Shown one piece after another: positions 1 to 8,483 of a stretch of 40,186 bases of DNA; the stretch's first letter is position 1, and the number at the start of each line of letters is the position of its first letter. The position numbers and the translations under genes were made by a program. The notes below the pieces were generated by a model that ran no database searches, had not been told where the DNA came from, and saw only the letters and a program-made list of their open reading frames with translations. The stretch lies in NCBI GenBank assembly GCA_030827515.1, contig JAUREI010000014.1:1-40186 (forward strand), written 5' to 3'. The stretch is from Prosthecobacter sp. GTDB lineage: Bacteria; Verrucomicrobiota; Verrucomicrobiia; Verrucomicrobiales; Verrucomicrobiaceae.

Positions 1-863
1 GAGTTGGCGAGTTCCTTGAAGCGGGCGATGATCTCGGCCGTCCGCTTGCCGGGCTTGCCATCGCCGATGGGACGGCGGTCATACTGGACGGCCGGTATGA
101 CCTCGGCGGCGGTGCCGGTGAGGAAGCACTCGTCGGCGGTGTAGACATCATGGCGGGTCATGGTGACCTCGTGGACCTGCAGGCCCATGGCGCGCATGAC
201 CTCGATGACGGCCATGCGGGTGATGCCGTTGAGGGCGCCGCTGGCGATGGTCGGCGTGTAAACCTGGCCGTTCTTGAGGATGAAGATGTTGTCGCCCGTG
301 CACTCGGCCACGTAGCCCTGCTCGTTGAGCATGATGCCCTCCTCGCAACCGGCCTGGATGCACTCGATCTTGGCCATGACGTTGTTGAGGTAGTTGAGGC
401 TCTTCACCTGCGGGCTGAGGGCGGCGGCAGCGGGCCGGCGCGTGGCGCAGGTGATGAGGTTCAACCCCGTTTCATACTTCTCCTTCGGATACAGCGTGAT
501 GCCGCTGGCGATGATGATGACCGAGGGTTTCGGGCACTGGTAGGGGTTGAGGCCGAGCGAGCCGACGCCGCGGGTGACGACGAGACGGATGTAGCCGTCG
601 CGCAGGCCGTTGGCGGCGACGGTGTCGACCGTGGCCTTCTCGATCTCCTCAAGCGTGATCGGCATGGTCAGGCAAATGGAACGGGCGCTCTCATAGAGGC
701 GGACCAGGTGCTCGGTCAGGCGGAAGACGCGGCCGTTGTAAATGCGGATGCCCTCGAAGCAGCCGTCACCATAGAGCAGGCCGTGGTCGAAGACGGAAAT
801 TTTCGCCTCGGATTCAGGGACGATCTGGCCGTCGAGATAGATGAGAAGGGAGGATCCAGCCAT
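1..863 (-). CDS. ilvE: Branched-chain amino acid aminotransferase (IlvE, class IV), 3' end cut by window edge
   Basis: This fold-type IV PLP aminotransferase should interconvert leucine, isoleucine and valine with their 2-oxo acids, using glutamate/2-oxoglutarate, in the cytoplasm. About 287 residues are visible, nearly the full family length of roughly 290-300, and the stop lies left of the window. The N-terminus reads MAGSSLLIYLDGQIVPE, and FDHGLLYGDGCFEGIR near residues 25-40 is the typical class IV segment. The PLP-binding lysine sits in VKSLNYLNN near residue 154, and the C-terminal region has the ECTGDNIF and FLTGTAAEV stretches typical of IlvE. The ATG at 863 gives the expected N-terminus. 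It lies 81 bp downstream of the GspG-like gene on the same strand, so it may be a separate unit. D-amino acid transaminase and aminodeoxychorismate lyase are relatives, but the motifs fit IlvE better. Confidence 0.93.
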   Translation of the reverse strand, partial: MAGSSLLIYLDGQIVPESEAKISVFDHGLLYGDGCFEGIRIYNGRVFRLTEHLVRLYESARSICLTMPITLEEIEKATVDTVAANGLRDGYIRLVVTRGVGSLGLNPYQCPKPSVIIIASGITLYPKEKYETGLNLITCATRRPAAAALSPQVKSLNYLNNVMAKIECIQAGCEEGIMLNEQGYVAECTGDNIFILKNGQVYTPTIASGALNGITRMAVIEVMRAMGLQVHEVTMTRHDVYTADECFLTGTAAEVIPAVQYDRRPIGDGKPGKRTAEIIARFKELAN

Positions 864-944
864 GGTGGGGAAGCGCGCAGAATGCCAGCCAGCGGGCTGT
901 TTGCAAGTGCCGGTAGGCGTCCGGTGGCAGAAACCGGGCTCAAC

Positions 945-1613
945 TCACCAGTTCTTGATCCACTTCTCCGAAGCCAGCTTGAGCGTTCCGCCGGTGTTCG
1001 TCTCCAGGGAGGTGGCCATCGTGTTTTCCTCGTCCTCGCCGTAGGACCAGATGTCGTAATGGGAGTTGATGGTGGTCGGTGTCGTGGAACCACCGCCGGC
1101 CCCGGTGAGGTTCTGCGCCACACCACGGATGTACTGGAGCGGATTGCCAAAGCCATCAATCAGGTAATAACGGCCATCCTGCATCTTCCAAACCTCCTTG
1201 GGCATGTCGGTCAGCATGATGTTTTTCGCCTCGTTCTCGTCGATGTTGCCGTCGGACTGCGGCGCCCCCGCGTTGGCCGGAGGCACGGCAATCTTGATCG
1301 CGTCGTAGCCATCCCCGCTCATCGCCTGGTAGAGCATCGTGGCGCCGGCCACGGTGTAGGTCTTGTCGCGGATGCTGATCGTGTCGCCCGGATTGGCCGG
1401 CTCGGGATACTCGCCGAACTCGGCATTGTAGCGTTCGAGGGCACTCTGCACGGCCTTGATCGTGGCGGCGGTCTTGCTACGCGCCGCGGAGCGTTGGGCA
1501 TAGGTGAAACCGCCGACGGTGAGGGCGAAGAGCAGGGCGATGATGGTGACAACGATGAGCAGCTCAATGAGGGTGAAGCCTGCCCGACCGAGGGTCCGCT
1601 GGGAGATTTTCAT
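945..1613 (-). CDS. Type II secretion pseudopilin, GspG-like, with type IV prepilin leader
   Basis: This is a 222-residue prepilin-like protein. After a short basic leader (MKISQRTLGRAG) comes the prepilin peptidase site, G-FTLIELLIVVTIIALL, with Glu at +5 and a roughly 20-residue hydrophobic helix. The next part (AALKAVQSALERYNAEFGEYP-type sequence) matches the GspG family. A C-terminal YDIWSYGEDEE stretch resembles the calcium-loop end of major pseudopilins. At 222 residues it is longer than classical GspG (about 140), mainly through an insert after the helix. It would be cleaved and methylated by a PilD-type peptidase (not in this window) and assembled in the inner membrane. It follows GspF by 51 bp and closes a two-ATPase/GspF/pseudopilin set. 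Whether the machine is a T2SS or a T4P-like filament cannot be settled here, because no secretin is present. Confidence 0.88.
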   Translation of the reverse strand: MKISQRTLGRAGFTLIELLIVVTIIALLFALTVGGFTYAQRSAARSKTAATIKAVQSALERYNAEFGEYPEPANPGDTISIRDKTYTVAGATMLYQAMSGDGYDAIKIAVPPANAGAPQSDGNIDENEAKNIMLTDMPKEVWKMQDGRYYLIDGFGNPLQYIRGVAQNLTGAGGGSTTPTTINSHYDIWSYGEDEENTMATSLETNTGGTLKLASEKWIKNW

Positions 1614-1664
1614 GGTGCTGGGGGGGTGGGGTTTGCATCCGGAGGGCCTCGCGGCCCGCCAGGG

Positions 1665-2942
1665 TCAGCCGCCGGCGCCGCTCAGGCCCTTGATGACCTC
1701 GATCAGCGGCAGGAAGAGGGCCATGACGATGACACCAACCACGAGGGCGAGGATGACGATCATCAGGGGTTCCAGCATCGAGGTGAGGGCCGACACCGAG
1801 TTGTCGACCTCGTCCTCGTAGACGTCGGCGATCTTGAGCAGCATTTCGGGCAACTGGCCGGTTTCCTCACCGACGTCGACCATCGAGATGACCATGGGCG
1901 GGAAGACGTTGCTGGCTTCGAGCGGGCCGACCATCGATTCACCTTCCTTGACCGCGTCATGCACCTTGGTGATGGCGTCGGAGACAATCGTGTTGCCGGC
2001 GGTCTCGCGGGTGATGTTGAGGGCCTGAAGGATCGGCACGCCGGAGGTCACCAGGGTGCCCAGGGTGCGGGTGAAGCGGGAGATGGCCGTCTTGCGCTGG
2101 ACGTCGCCGAACAACGGCAGCTTGAGCTTCATCTTGTCGATGGTGCGACGACCGTTGGCGGTGGAGGAGAAGACTTTCCAGCCGATGAAAATGAGGATCG
2201 CGCCACCGGCGAGGTAGAGGACGTTGTCGCCCATCCATCGGCTGAAGCCGATGACCAGCTTGGTCAGCCCAGGCAGTTTGTTGGCATCCCCGAGCATGTC
2301 CTCGAAGATCTTCTCAAAGCGCGGCACGATGACCAGCATGAGGAAGACCATGATGGCCATGGCGATGAACATGACGATGATGGGGTAAACCATCGCCGCG
2401 ACGATCTTGTTCTTCAGCTTCTGGGCCTTTTCCTGGTATTCCGCCAGACGGTTGAGGACGATCTCGAGCACACCGCCGAGTTCGCCGGCCTTCACCATGT
2501 TGATGTAGAGCTTGTTGAAGATCTTCGGATACTGCGAAAGCGTTTCGGAGAAGGTGCTGCCGGTCTGCACGTTGTCCGCGATCGTCGTGATCGTGCTCTT
2601 CATGATCGGGTTCGGCTCCTGGCGGCCGAGCACGGTCAAACCGCGCAGCAGGGGCAGGCCCGAGTCGATCAGGGTGGCGAGCTGGCGGGTGAAAATCATC
2701 AGGCTCTTGGCCTTGACGGTGGCATTGGCACCGGCCTTGACGGCCTTGCCCTTGGACTTCGCCGTCGTGGTCTTGGCACGCTTCTTGACAGCGGCGTCGC
2801 CCTTGCCTTCCTGGGCCACCTGGGTGGGATAAAGCTGGTTCTGCCGTAGCAGGTTGACGGCCTCCGCCTCATTGGCGGCGTCCAGTTCTCCGGCGACTTC
2901 TTGGCCGTTCTGGTCGAGGGCGATGTAGTGAAACTTCGGCAT
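1665..2942 (-). CDS. Type II secretion / type IV pilus inner-membrane platform protein (GspF/PilC)
   Basis: This 425-residue polytopic membrane protein carries two GspF repeats. The N-terminal portion (MPKFHYIALDQNGQEVAGEL) is the usual PilC start. A Lys/Ala/Thr-rich linker at about residues 46-80 precedes the first F domain (IFTRQLATLIDSGLPLLRGL). A long hydrophobic stretch near residue 185-215 (VYPIIVMFIAMAIMVFLML) and others follow, then the second F domain (FTRTLGTLVTSGVPILQAL) and a final transmembrane helix ending in VIKGLSGAGG. It should form the inner-membrane platform turned by the hexameric ATPase and extract pseudopilins from the membrane. It lies 114 bp after the second ATPase gene and 51 bp before the pseudopilin, all on one strand. 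The basic linker is longer than in many GspF proteins. Confidence in the family is high; the exact system is uncertain. Confidence 0.92.
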   Translation of the reverse strand: MPKFHYIALDQNGQEVAGELDAANEAEAVNLLRQNQLYPTQVAQEGKGDAAVKKRAKTTTAKSKGKAVKAGANATVKAKSLMIFTRQLATLIDSGLPLLRGLTVLGRQEPNPIMKSTITTIADNVQTGSTFSETLSQYPKIFNKLYINMVKAGELGGVLEIVLNRLAEYQEKAQKLKNKIVAAMVYPIIVMFIAMAIMVFLMLVIVPRFEKIFEDMLGDANKLPGLTKLVIGFSRWMGDNVLYLAGGAILIFIGWKVFSSTANGRRTIDKMKLKLPLFGDVQRKTAISRFTRTLGTLVTSGVPILQALNITRETAGNTIVSDAITKVHDAVKEGESMVGPLEASNVFPPMVISMVDVGEETGQLPEMLLKIADVYEDEVDNSVSALTSMLEPLMIVILALVVGVIVMALFLPLIEVIKGLSGAGG

Positions 2943-3056
2943 AGGAAAGAGACTCTGCAGGGAATTCTAAACTAATTTCAGCTTACCGGGTGGGCGCGGA
3001 AAATGTCCAACTAAAATGGTGTCAGAAACGTGAAAAAGCGGGGCCGGCGGCGGCCG

Positions 3057-4715
3057 TCAGGTGTACTTGAGCACCTCCTCAATCGTCGTTTCACCGTCGT
3101 AGATGTTGCGCAGACCGTCCTCGCGCAGGGTGACCATGCCGAGTTCGATGGCCTTCTGCTTGAGCACCAGGGTTGGCGCGCGTTCGGTGATGAGCTCACG
3201 GATGGGGTCGGTGACGTCAAGCAGCTCATAGATGCCCTTGCGACCCTTGTAGCCGCTGCCGCCGCACTTCTCGCAGCCGTTGCCGGTGTAGAAGCTCTTG
3301 CCACCGATGTCTTCGGTGGTGAGGTTGAGCTGGTTGAGGATCGACAGGCTTGGCTCGTAGGGGGCGGTGCAGTTCTTGCAGATGGTGCGCAGGAGGCGCT
3401 GGGCGAGCACCCCCTCCAGGGTGGCGGAAACCAGGAAGGGCTCGACCCCCATGTCGACAAGTCGGGTCACCGCGCCGGCGGCATCGTTGGTGTGCAGGGT
3501 GCTGAGCACCAAGTGACCCGTGAGGGAGGCCTGGACGGCGATCTGGGCGGTCTCCTTGTCGCGCATTTCCCCGACCATGATGCGGTCCGGGTCCTGGCGG
3601 AGGAAGGCGCGCAGGGCCTTGGCAAAGGTGAGGCCGACCGCGTCGTTGACGGGCACCTGCATGACACCGTCGAGTTCGTATTCGACCGGATCCTCGGCGG
3701 TGAGCAGCTTGCAGTCGATCGTGTTGATGCGGCGCAGGCAGGCGTAGAGCGTCGTTGTCTTGCCGGCACCGGTGGGGCCGGTGACGATGAAAATGCCGTT
3801 CGGCTTGACGATGGTCTCGGTGATGTAGTCGTACAGGAAGGTCGGCATGCCCAACTGTTCGAGGTCGAGGTTGACCGAGCTGCGGTCGAGAACGCGCAGC
3901 ACGACGGATTCCCCGTGCTGGGTGGGCAGCGAGTTGACGCGCATGTCGACCGGCTTGCCGTTGACGGTGGTCATGATGCGGCCGTCCTGCGGCACGCGCC
4001 GTTCGGCGATGTTCATGTTCGACATCACCTTGATGCGCGAAATGACGCTGTTGGCGAGGTGCACCGGCGGCGGCGCCATCTCATACAGGGCGCCGTCCAC
4101 GCGGTAGCGGATCTTGAACTCGTGCTCGAAGGGCTCGAAGTGAATGTCGGAGGCGCGCTCCTTGATCGCCTGGGTCATAACCAGGTCGACGAACTTGACG
4201 ATGGGCGCCGAGTTGGCCTCAACCTCGGGGGCGTCCTTGCCGACATCCTTGAGGCCGCCGAAGATTTCGTCGATGCTGGGGGCGCCGGTGCCGTAGTGCT
4301 TGTCGATCAGCCCCTGCACCTGGCTGCGGCGGGCGACCACGGGCACGACGACCTTGTCGAGACCGAAGCGCAGGTCCTCGACGAGCTGGGGGTTGAGGGG
4401 GTCGGTGAAGGCGACATGAAGGCCGCGGCCGTCCAGCGTGATCGGAAACGCCCCATAAAGGCGGGCCATGCCGGCGGGGATGAGATTGACCACGGAGGGT
4501 GCGGGCTCGAACGAGGCAAGATCGAAGTGCTCGGCCCCCAATTCCTCGGCAACGAGCGCCCAAAAGGCATCCTCATTGGGGAAGATCTGGTAATCCATGA
4601 CGGTTTGGAGGATCTCCTTGCCGTTTTGCACCACCTCCTGGGTCAAGTCGTAGGCCTGGCCGCTGTCGATCACTCCGCGGGCTTCAAGCATGTCCACCAC
4701 GTTCTGGGCTGTCAT
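3057..4715 (-). CDS. GspE/PilB-family secretion/pilus ATPase, second of a tandem pair
   Basis: This 552-residue traffic ATPase powers pseudopilus or pilus assembly at the cytoplasmic face of the inner membrane. The N-terminal 150 residues are a GspE-II/MshEN-like domain. The core holds the ASDIHFEP motif near residue 189, Walker A GPTGAGKTTT at about 313-322, the Asp-box VEYEL region, the Walker B-like segment LRQDPDRIMVGEMRD at about 372-386, and the His box STLHTNDA near 405-412. A four-cysteine zinc module follows (CKNC near 446-449 and CEKC near 481-484). All expected catalytic elements are present. It starts 46 bp after the other ATPase gene and was probably duplicated from it long ago, since the two differ throughout. 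The ATG at 4715 gives a family-length protein. Confidence 0.93.
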   Translation of the reverse strand: MTAQNVVDMLEARGVIDSGQAYDLTQEVVQNGKEILQTVMDYQIFPNEDAFWALVAEELGAEHFDLASFEPAPSVVNLIPAGMARLYGAFPITLDGRGLHVAFTDPLNPQLVEDLRFGLDKVVVPVVARRSQVQGLIDKHYGTGAPSIDEIFGGLKDVGKDAPEVEANSAPIVKFVDLVMTQAIKERASDIHFEPFEHEFKIRYRVDGALYEMAPPPVHLANSVISRIKVMSNMNIAERRVPQDGRIMTTVNGKPVDMRVNSLPTQHGESVVLRVLDRSSVNLDLEQLGMPTFLYDYITETIVKPNGIFIVTGPTGAGKTTTLYACLRRINTIDCKLLTAEDPVEYELDGVMQVPVNDAVGLTFAKALRAFLRQDPDRIMVGEMRDKETAQIAVQASLTGHLVLSTLHTNDAAGAVTRLVDMGVEPFLVSATLEGVLAQRLLRTICKNCTAPYEPSLSILNQLNLTTEDIGGKSFYTGNGCEKCGGSGYKGRKGIYELLDVTDPIRELITERAPTLVLKQKAIELGMVTLREDGLRNIYDGETTIEEVLKYT

Positions 4716-4761
4716 ATCTTCTTCAGTCGTTCTCGGTTGAAAAGTTCGGGCTTGGGCGGGC

Positions 4762-6414
4762 TCAGTCGGCGTCGGCCATGGTGGCCTCGATGACCTCCTC
4801 GGCGGTGGTCATGCCGGCGAGGACCTTGCGGATGCCATCCTCGCGCAGGGTGCGCATGCCCAGTTCGCGGGCGCGCTTGCGAAGCTGCGGGGTGGTGAGC
4901 TGCTGGTTGATCATGTTGCGCACCTCGTCGTCCACCTTGAAGATTTCGGCGATGACCATGCGGCCCTTGAAGCCGGCACTGCGACACTTGTTGCAGCCCT
5001 TGGGCCCCATGATGCTGGCGTTGTAGAGCTGGCTGGCCTCGAGGCCGAGGTGGCGGAGTTCGCGCTCGCTCAGGCTGGTGGGCTCCTTGCAGTTTGAGCA
5101 GAGCTTGCGCACCAGGCGCTGGGCGAGAATGCCGCGCACGGCGGAGGCGATCAGGAAAGGCTTGACGCCGATGTCGGCGAGACGGGCGACCGAACCCGGG
5201 GCGTCGTTGGTGTGCAGGGTACTGAACACCAGGTGACCCGTCAGCGACGCCTGGATGGCGATCGAGGCGGTTTCGTAGTCACGAATTTCCCCCAGCATGA
5301 TGATGTTCGGCGCCTGGCGCAACATCGCCTTGAGGGCGGCGGCGAAGGTCATGCCGACGTCCTCCTTCACCATGACCTGATTGATGCCGGCGAGTTCATA
5401 CTCGACCGGATCCTCGACCGTGATGATCTTGCGGTCGGGACGGTTGATGAAGTTGAGGCAGGCGTAGAGGGTCGTCGTCTTGCCGGAGCCGGTCGGCCCG
5501 GTCACCAGCACGATGCCGTCCGGCAGGGTGATGAGCTTCTCGAAGGTGTCCTGGTCATCGGACAGGAAGCCGAGATCGGACAGGCCGAGGCGCAGGCTGC
5601 TCTTGTCGAGCACGCGCATGACGACGCTTTCGCCATTGTTGGTCGGGATGATCGACACGCGCATGTCCAGCTCCTTGTCGTTGAAGGCCATCTGGATGCG
5701 GCCGTCCTGCGGGATGCGCTTCTCGTCGACGCTCATCGTGCCGCACATGATCTTGATGCGGGCGATGATGGAGGAGTGCAGGCGCTTGGGATGGTGTTCG
5801 ACGTCGTGCATGACGCCGTCGATGCGCAGGCGCACGCGCAGGTCCTTCTCGAGCGGCTCGATGTGGATGTCGGAGGAGCCGGACTTGAAGGCCTCCAGCA
5901 GGATGTTGTTGACCAGCTTGATGACCGGCGCGTCGCCGTCGCTCGTGCTGCCGCCGGTCTTGCTGCCGACGTCGCCGAACACTTCGTTGCCGTAGATGTT
6001 CGCCTGAAGGGTCTTGATCAGCGCGTGCGTCGAGCAGAAGATCTCGAGGTCGGGCTGCAGCACGTGCGGCAGTGAGTCGAGGGTCTCAAAGTCGTAGGGG
6101 TCGGCAACGACGACCTGCAGGGCCGGGCCGTTCATGCCGATGGGGGCGATCTTGTAGCGCTGGGCGACCTCCATGGGCACCAGGGTCTTCAGGTGTGGCG
6201 CGGCGGCAAAGCCGTGCAGGTCGATGTACTCCATTCCGGAGTTCACCGCCACGGTCTGGGCGACCTGCTCGTCGCTGACGACGCCGGTCTTGATCAGGCA
6301 CTCAAGCAGGGTTTCCGTGGGCTTTTTCGTGGACTTGGCCTTCTGCAGGTCGCTGTCCATGACCAGTCCTGCCTCGGCGAGCAGTTCCAGGAGATACTCT
6401 TCGTTCGAATACAT
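4762..6414 (-). CDS. GspE/PilB-family secretion/pilus ATPase, first of a tandem pair
   Basis: This 550-residue GspE/PilB ATPase is the first gene of the secretion block. An N-terminal MshEN-like domain (about residues 1-145) is followed by a Gly/Ser linker, SSDIHIEPLEKDLRVRLR near 180, Walker A GPTGSGKTTT at about 306-315, VEDPVEYEL near 333-341, the Walker B-like segment ending LGEIRD near 374-379 and the His box STLHTNDA near 398-405. The four zinc cysteines are CSNC (about 439-442) and CNKC (about 474-477). The usual DPD just before the Walker B-like strand is replaced by APN (about 368-370), whereas the neighbouring paralogue keeps DPD. The catalytic Glu is retained, so it may still hydrolyse ATP. 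The ATG at 6414 is supported by the MYSNEEYLLELL start. A weak promoter candidate lies upstream. Confidence 0.93.
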   Translation of the reverse strand: MYSNEEYLLELLAEAGLVMDSDLQKAKSTKKPTETLLECLIKTGVVSDEQVAQTVAVNSGMEYIDLHGFAAAPHLKTLVPMEVAQRYKIAPIGMNGPALQVVVADPYDFETLDSLPHVLQPDLEIFCSTHALIKTLQANIYGNEVFGDVGSKTGGSTSDGDAPVIKLVNNILLEAFKSGSSDIHIEPLEKDLRVRLRIDGVMHDVEHHPKRLHSSIIARIKIMCGTMSVDEKRIPQDGRIQMAFNDKELDMRVSIIPTNNGESVVMRVLDKSSLRLGLSDLGFLSDDQDTFEKLITLPDGIVLVTGPTGSGKTTTLYACLNFINRPDRKIITVEDPVEYELAGINQVMVKEDVGMTFAAALKAMLRQAPNIIMLGEIRDYETASIAIQASLTGHLVFSTLHTNDAPGSVARLADIGVKPFLIASAVRGILAQRLVRKLCSNCKEPTSLSERELRHLGLEASQLYNASIMGPKGCNKCRSAGFKGRMVIAEIFKVDDEVRNMINQQLTTPQLRKRARELGMRTLREDGIRKVLAGMTTAEEVIEATMADAD

Positions 6415-6450
6415 GCGTGCGTGGGTGCCTGAATTTTGGGGTGAATTATG

Positions 6451-6480
6451 AAACTAGGTGATTCCAAGGCGAGGTGTCAA
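6451..6480 (-). promoter_or_regulatory. Possible sigma-70 promoter for the secretion operon
   Basis: Read on the minus strand, there is a perfect TTGACA (6475-6480) and, after 18 bp, TAGTTT (6451-6456), which is a poor -10. This lies 37 bp upstream of the first ATPase start in an AT-richer stretch of the 162-bp divergent spacer with the DUF3500 gene. The -35 is good and the -10 is weak. The rest of the spacer shows no gene. Confidence 0.3.
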
Positions 6481-6576
6481 TCCCGCCCCGCGCGAAGGAC
6501 GGAAAAGTTTCTCTTCTCCGGAAGCCTGACAGACCCCGGGCTTGCGTTGCGTTCGACTTAACCCTACTTCCCGATC

Positions 6577-7614
6577 ATGATCCGCCGCCTCGCCGTCCCG
6601 CTGCTCGCCCTCCTGCTCTCTCCCGCCCTCCCGCTGCCCGCGCATGACGCCGGCACGCAGATGGCGGATGTCGCCACGGTCTTCCTGGCCTCGCTGTCCC
6701 CGGAGCAGAAAGCCCGGGCCACGTTCGCCTTTGAGGATGCCGAACGCATCAACTGGCACTTTATCCCTCGCGAACGCAAGGGACTCGCGATGAAGGACAT
6801 GACGCCGCAGCAGAAGCTCCTGGCGCACGCCCTGATGAACACCGGCCTGGGCTTCCGGGGCGCCGCCAAGGCCGCCACCATCATGAGCCTGGAGGAGGTT
6901 CTCTACCAGATCGAGGGCGCCGACGAGGCCAAGCGCGCCGCTGTGCGCGAGAAGCGCGATCCGGAAAAGTATTACATCAGCCTGTTCGGCACGCCCGCCG
7001 CCGGCCAGACCTGGGGCTGGCGCCTTGAGGGCCACCACCTGTCGCTCAACTTCACCCTCAAGGACGGCCAGCTGCTGCGCGCCACCCCGGCCTTCATGGG
7101 CAGCAATCCGGGCGAGCTGCGCCAGGGTCCGCTCAGCGGCCTGCGCGTGCTCGGCAAGGAGGAGGATCTCGGCCGTGAACTCGTCAAGTCGCTCAACGAG
7201 GCCCAGTTCCGCAAGGCGGTCGTTGCCGAAGTTGCCCCGAAAGAGATGCTCACCGCCGCCGAACCGCGGGTCAACGCCCTGCAGCCGGATGGTCTCAGTG
7301 AGACCGACATGACCGAGCCCCAGCGCGCCAAACTGAGCGAGATCATCGAGGAGTACCTCGGCCGCCTGCGCCCGGAGATCGCCGGGGAAACCCGAGAGGA
7401 CATCGCCAGGAACGGCCCGGTCTTCTTCGGCTGGGCCGGCGGCAAGGAGCGCGGTGAACCGCACTATTACCGCGTCCAGGGCAAGACCTTCCTCATCGAA
7501 TACGACAACGTTCAGAACGAGGCCAACCACCCGCACAGCGTGTTCCGCAGCTTCGACGGTGACTTCGGCCGCGATCTGCTCGGCGAACACCACCGCGAGG
7601 CGCACGGCAAGTGA
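6577..7614 (+). CDS. Secreted DUF3500 family protein
   Basis: The 345-residue product begins with a signal peptide (MIRRLAVPLLALLLSPALPL) and is likely exported. The body fits DUF3500: FLASLSPEQKARATFAFED near residue 30-50, a WHFIPRERKGL segment, and a His-rich C-terminal part (PHYYRVQGKTFLIEYDN, then NEANHPHSVFRSFDGDFGRD). The family has no established biochemical role that I know of. It is common in Bacteroidetes, Planctomycetes and Verrucomicrobia, often among secreted catabolic genes. The His/Asp-rich C-terminus could bind a metal (inference). It is transcribed divergently from the secretion block and converges on panB with only 12 bp between the two stop codons. The start is the ATG at 6577, which gives the signal peptide directly. 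Confidence 0.8.
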   Translation: MIRRLAVPLLALLLSPALPLPAHDAGTQMADVATVFLASLSPEQKARATFAFEDAERINWHFIPRERKGLAMKDMTPQQKLLAHALMNTGLGFRGAAKAATIMSLEEVLYQIEGADEAKRAAVREKRDPEKYYISLFGTPAAGQTWGWRLEGHHLSLNFTLKDGQLLRATPAFMGSNPGELRQGPLSGLRVLGKEEDLGRELVKSLNEAQFRKAVVAEVAPKEMLTAAEPRVNALQPDGLSETDMTEPQRAKLSEIIEEYLGRLRPEIAGETREDIARNGPVFFGWAGGKERGEPHYYRVQGKTFLIEYDNVQNEANHPHSVFRSFDGDFGRDLLGEHHREAHGK

Positions 7615-7626
7615 GCCGCCGCGCGC

Positions 7627-8388
7627 TCAGCAGCCCCGAACATCGGCGATGAACTCGCGCGCAGCCCTCGACATCTCGTCGGCCACCGCCGCGCGAGCCC
7701 GGGCAAAGGGCGGACGGAACCAGGGAAAGGCACCGGTCAGATCCGACGTCACCAGCACCTGACCGTCCGTTCCCGGTCCTGCGCCGATGCCAATCGTGTT
7801 GGCGCGAATCCGGCGGGTGATGGCCTCGGCGGCCTCCGGCATCATGCTTTCCAGGACGATGGCGCAGGCTCCCTCGGCGTCGAGCGCCAAGGCGTCGGCC
7901 AGCAGGCGGTCGGCGTCCTCGGGCGTGCGGCCCTTTTTCTTGTATCCGCCCTCCACGCGCACGCTTTGCGGCAGCATGCCGAGGTGACCGACAAAAGGGA
8001 TACCCGCACCAACGATGGCGCGCACCTGGGGCACAAAGTCGACGCCTCCCTCAAGTTTGACGGCGTCGGCACCGGCCTCGACCAGGCAGCGCGCGCTGGC
8101 CAGGGCCTCGCTGGCATCGCGGTAGGTGTGGTAGGGAAGATCGGCGATGACCGGCGCCCGCGTGACACCGCGGCGCACGGCGGCCGTGTGATGGCACATC
8201 ATGTCAAGGGTCACCCCCGTGGTGTCGGGCAGGCCGAGAACCACCATGCCCAGCGAGTCGCCAACCAGCAGCAGGTCGGCGCCGGCCTCGTCGAGCAGCC
8301 GACCCATGGGGTAGTCATAGGCGGTGAGAACGGCCAGGGGCGGACCCGCCGCCTTGCGGGCGGGAAGCTCGGAGAGAGACGTCAGCAT
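7627..8388 (-). CDS. panB: 3-methyl-2-oxobutanoate hydroxymethyltransferase (ketopantoate hydroxymethyltransferase)
   Basis: PanB transfers a hydroxymethyl group from 5,10-methylene-tetrahydrofolate to 3-methyl-2-oxobutanoate, the first committed step to pantothenate and CoA, in the cytoplasm. The 253-residue sequence shows the family signatures in order: LTAYDYPMGRLLDEAGADLLLVGDS near the N-terminus (metal-ligand Asp in VGDS), the VTLDMMCHHTAAVRRG helix, ADLPYHTY, VKLEGG, FVGHLGMLPQS and GIGAGPGTDGQVLV. These include the metal-binding and substrate loops. I chose the ATG at 8388. A TTG four codons upstream (8400) is possible but not needed. It lies downstream of rplI but is separated by a strong terminator at 8434-8466, so it probably has its own promoter in the short gap. 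Confidence 0.95.
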   Translation of the reverse strand: MLTSLSELPARKAAGPPLAVLTAYDYPMGRLLDEAGADLLLVGDSLGMVVLGLPDTTGVTLDMMCHHTAAVRRGVTRAPVIADLPYHTYRDASEALASARCLVEAGADAVKLEGGVDFVPQVRAIVGAGIPFVGHLGMLPQSVRVEGGYKKKGRTPEDADRLLADALALDAEGACAIVLESMMPEAAEAITRRIRANTIGIGAGPGTDGQVLVTSDLTGAFPWFRPPFARARAAVADEMSRAAREFIADVRGC

Positions 8389-8433
8389 GGAGGTCGGCAA
8401 GGTGAAGGTTGGAGGCGGGTGGGGTCAACCCAA

Positions 8434-8466
8434 GAAAAAAGCCGCATCCCGTCGGGGATGCGGCTT
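8434..8466 (-). terminator. Rho-independent terminator of rplI
   Basis: On the minus strand a perfect 12-bp stem (AAGCCGCATCCC pairing with GGGATGCGGCTT) around a CGAC loop is followed by a T tract and lies 18 bp beyond the rplI stop. It insulates rplI from panB. Confidence 0.9.
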
Positions 8467-8483
8467 TCGAAAGAGGTCGGATC

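Noticed and set aside
150-2849. A 899-codon open frame on the plus strand opposite the secretion genes and ilvE
   Set aside because: It is antisense to well-recognised GspF, GspG and IlvE proteins. Its translation is rich in Asp, His, Gly and Val with no domain, as expected for a GC-rich shadow frame.
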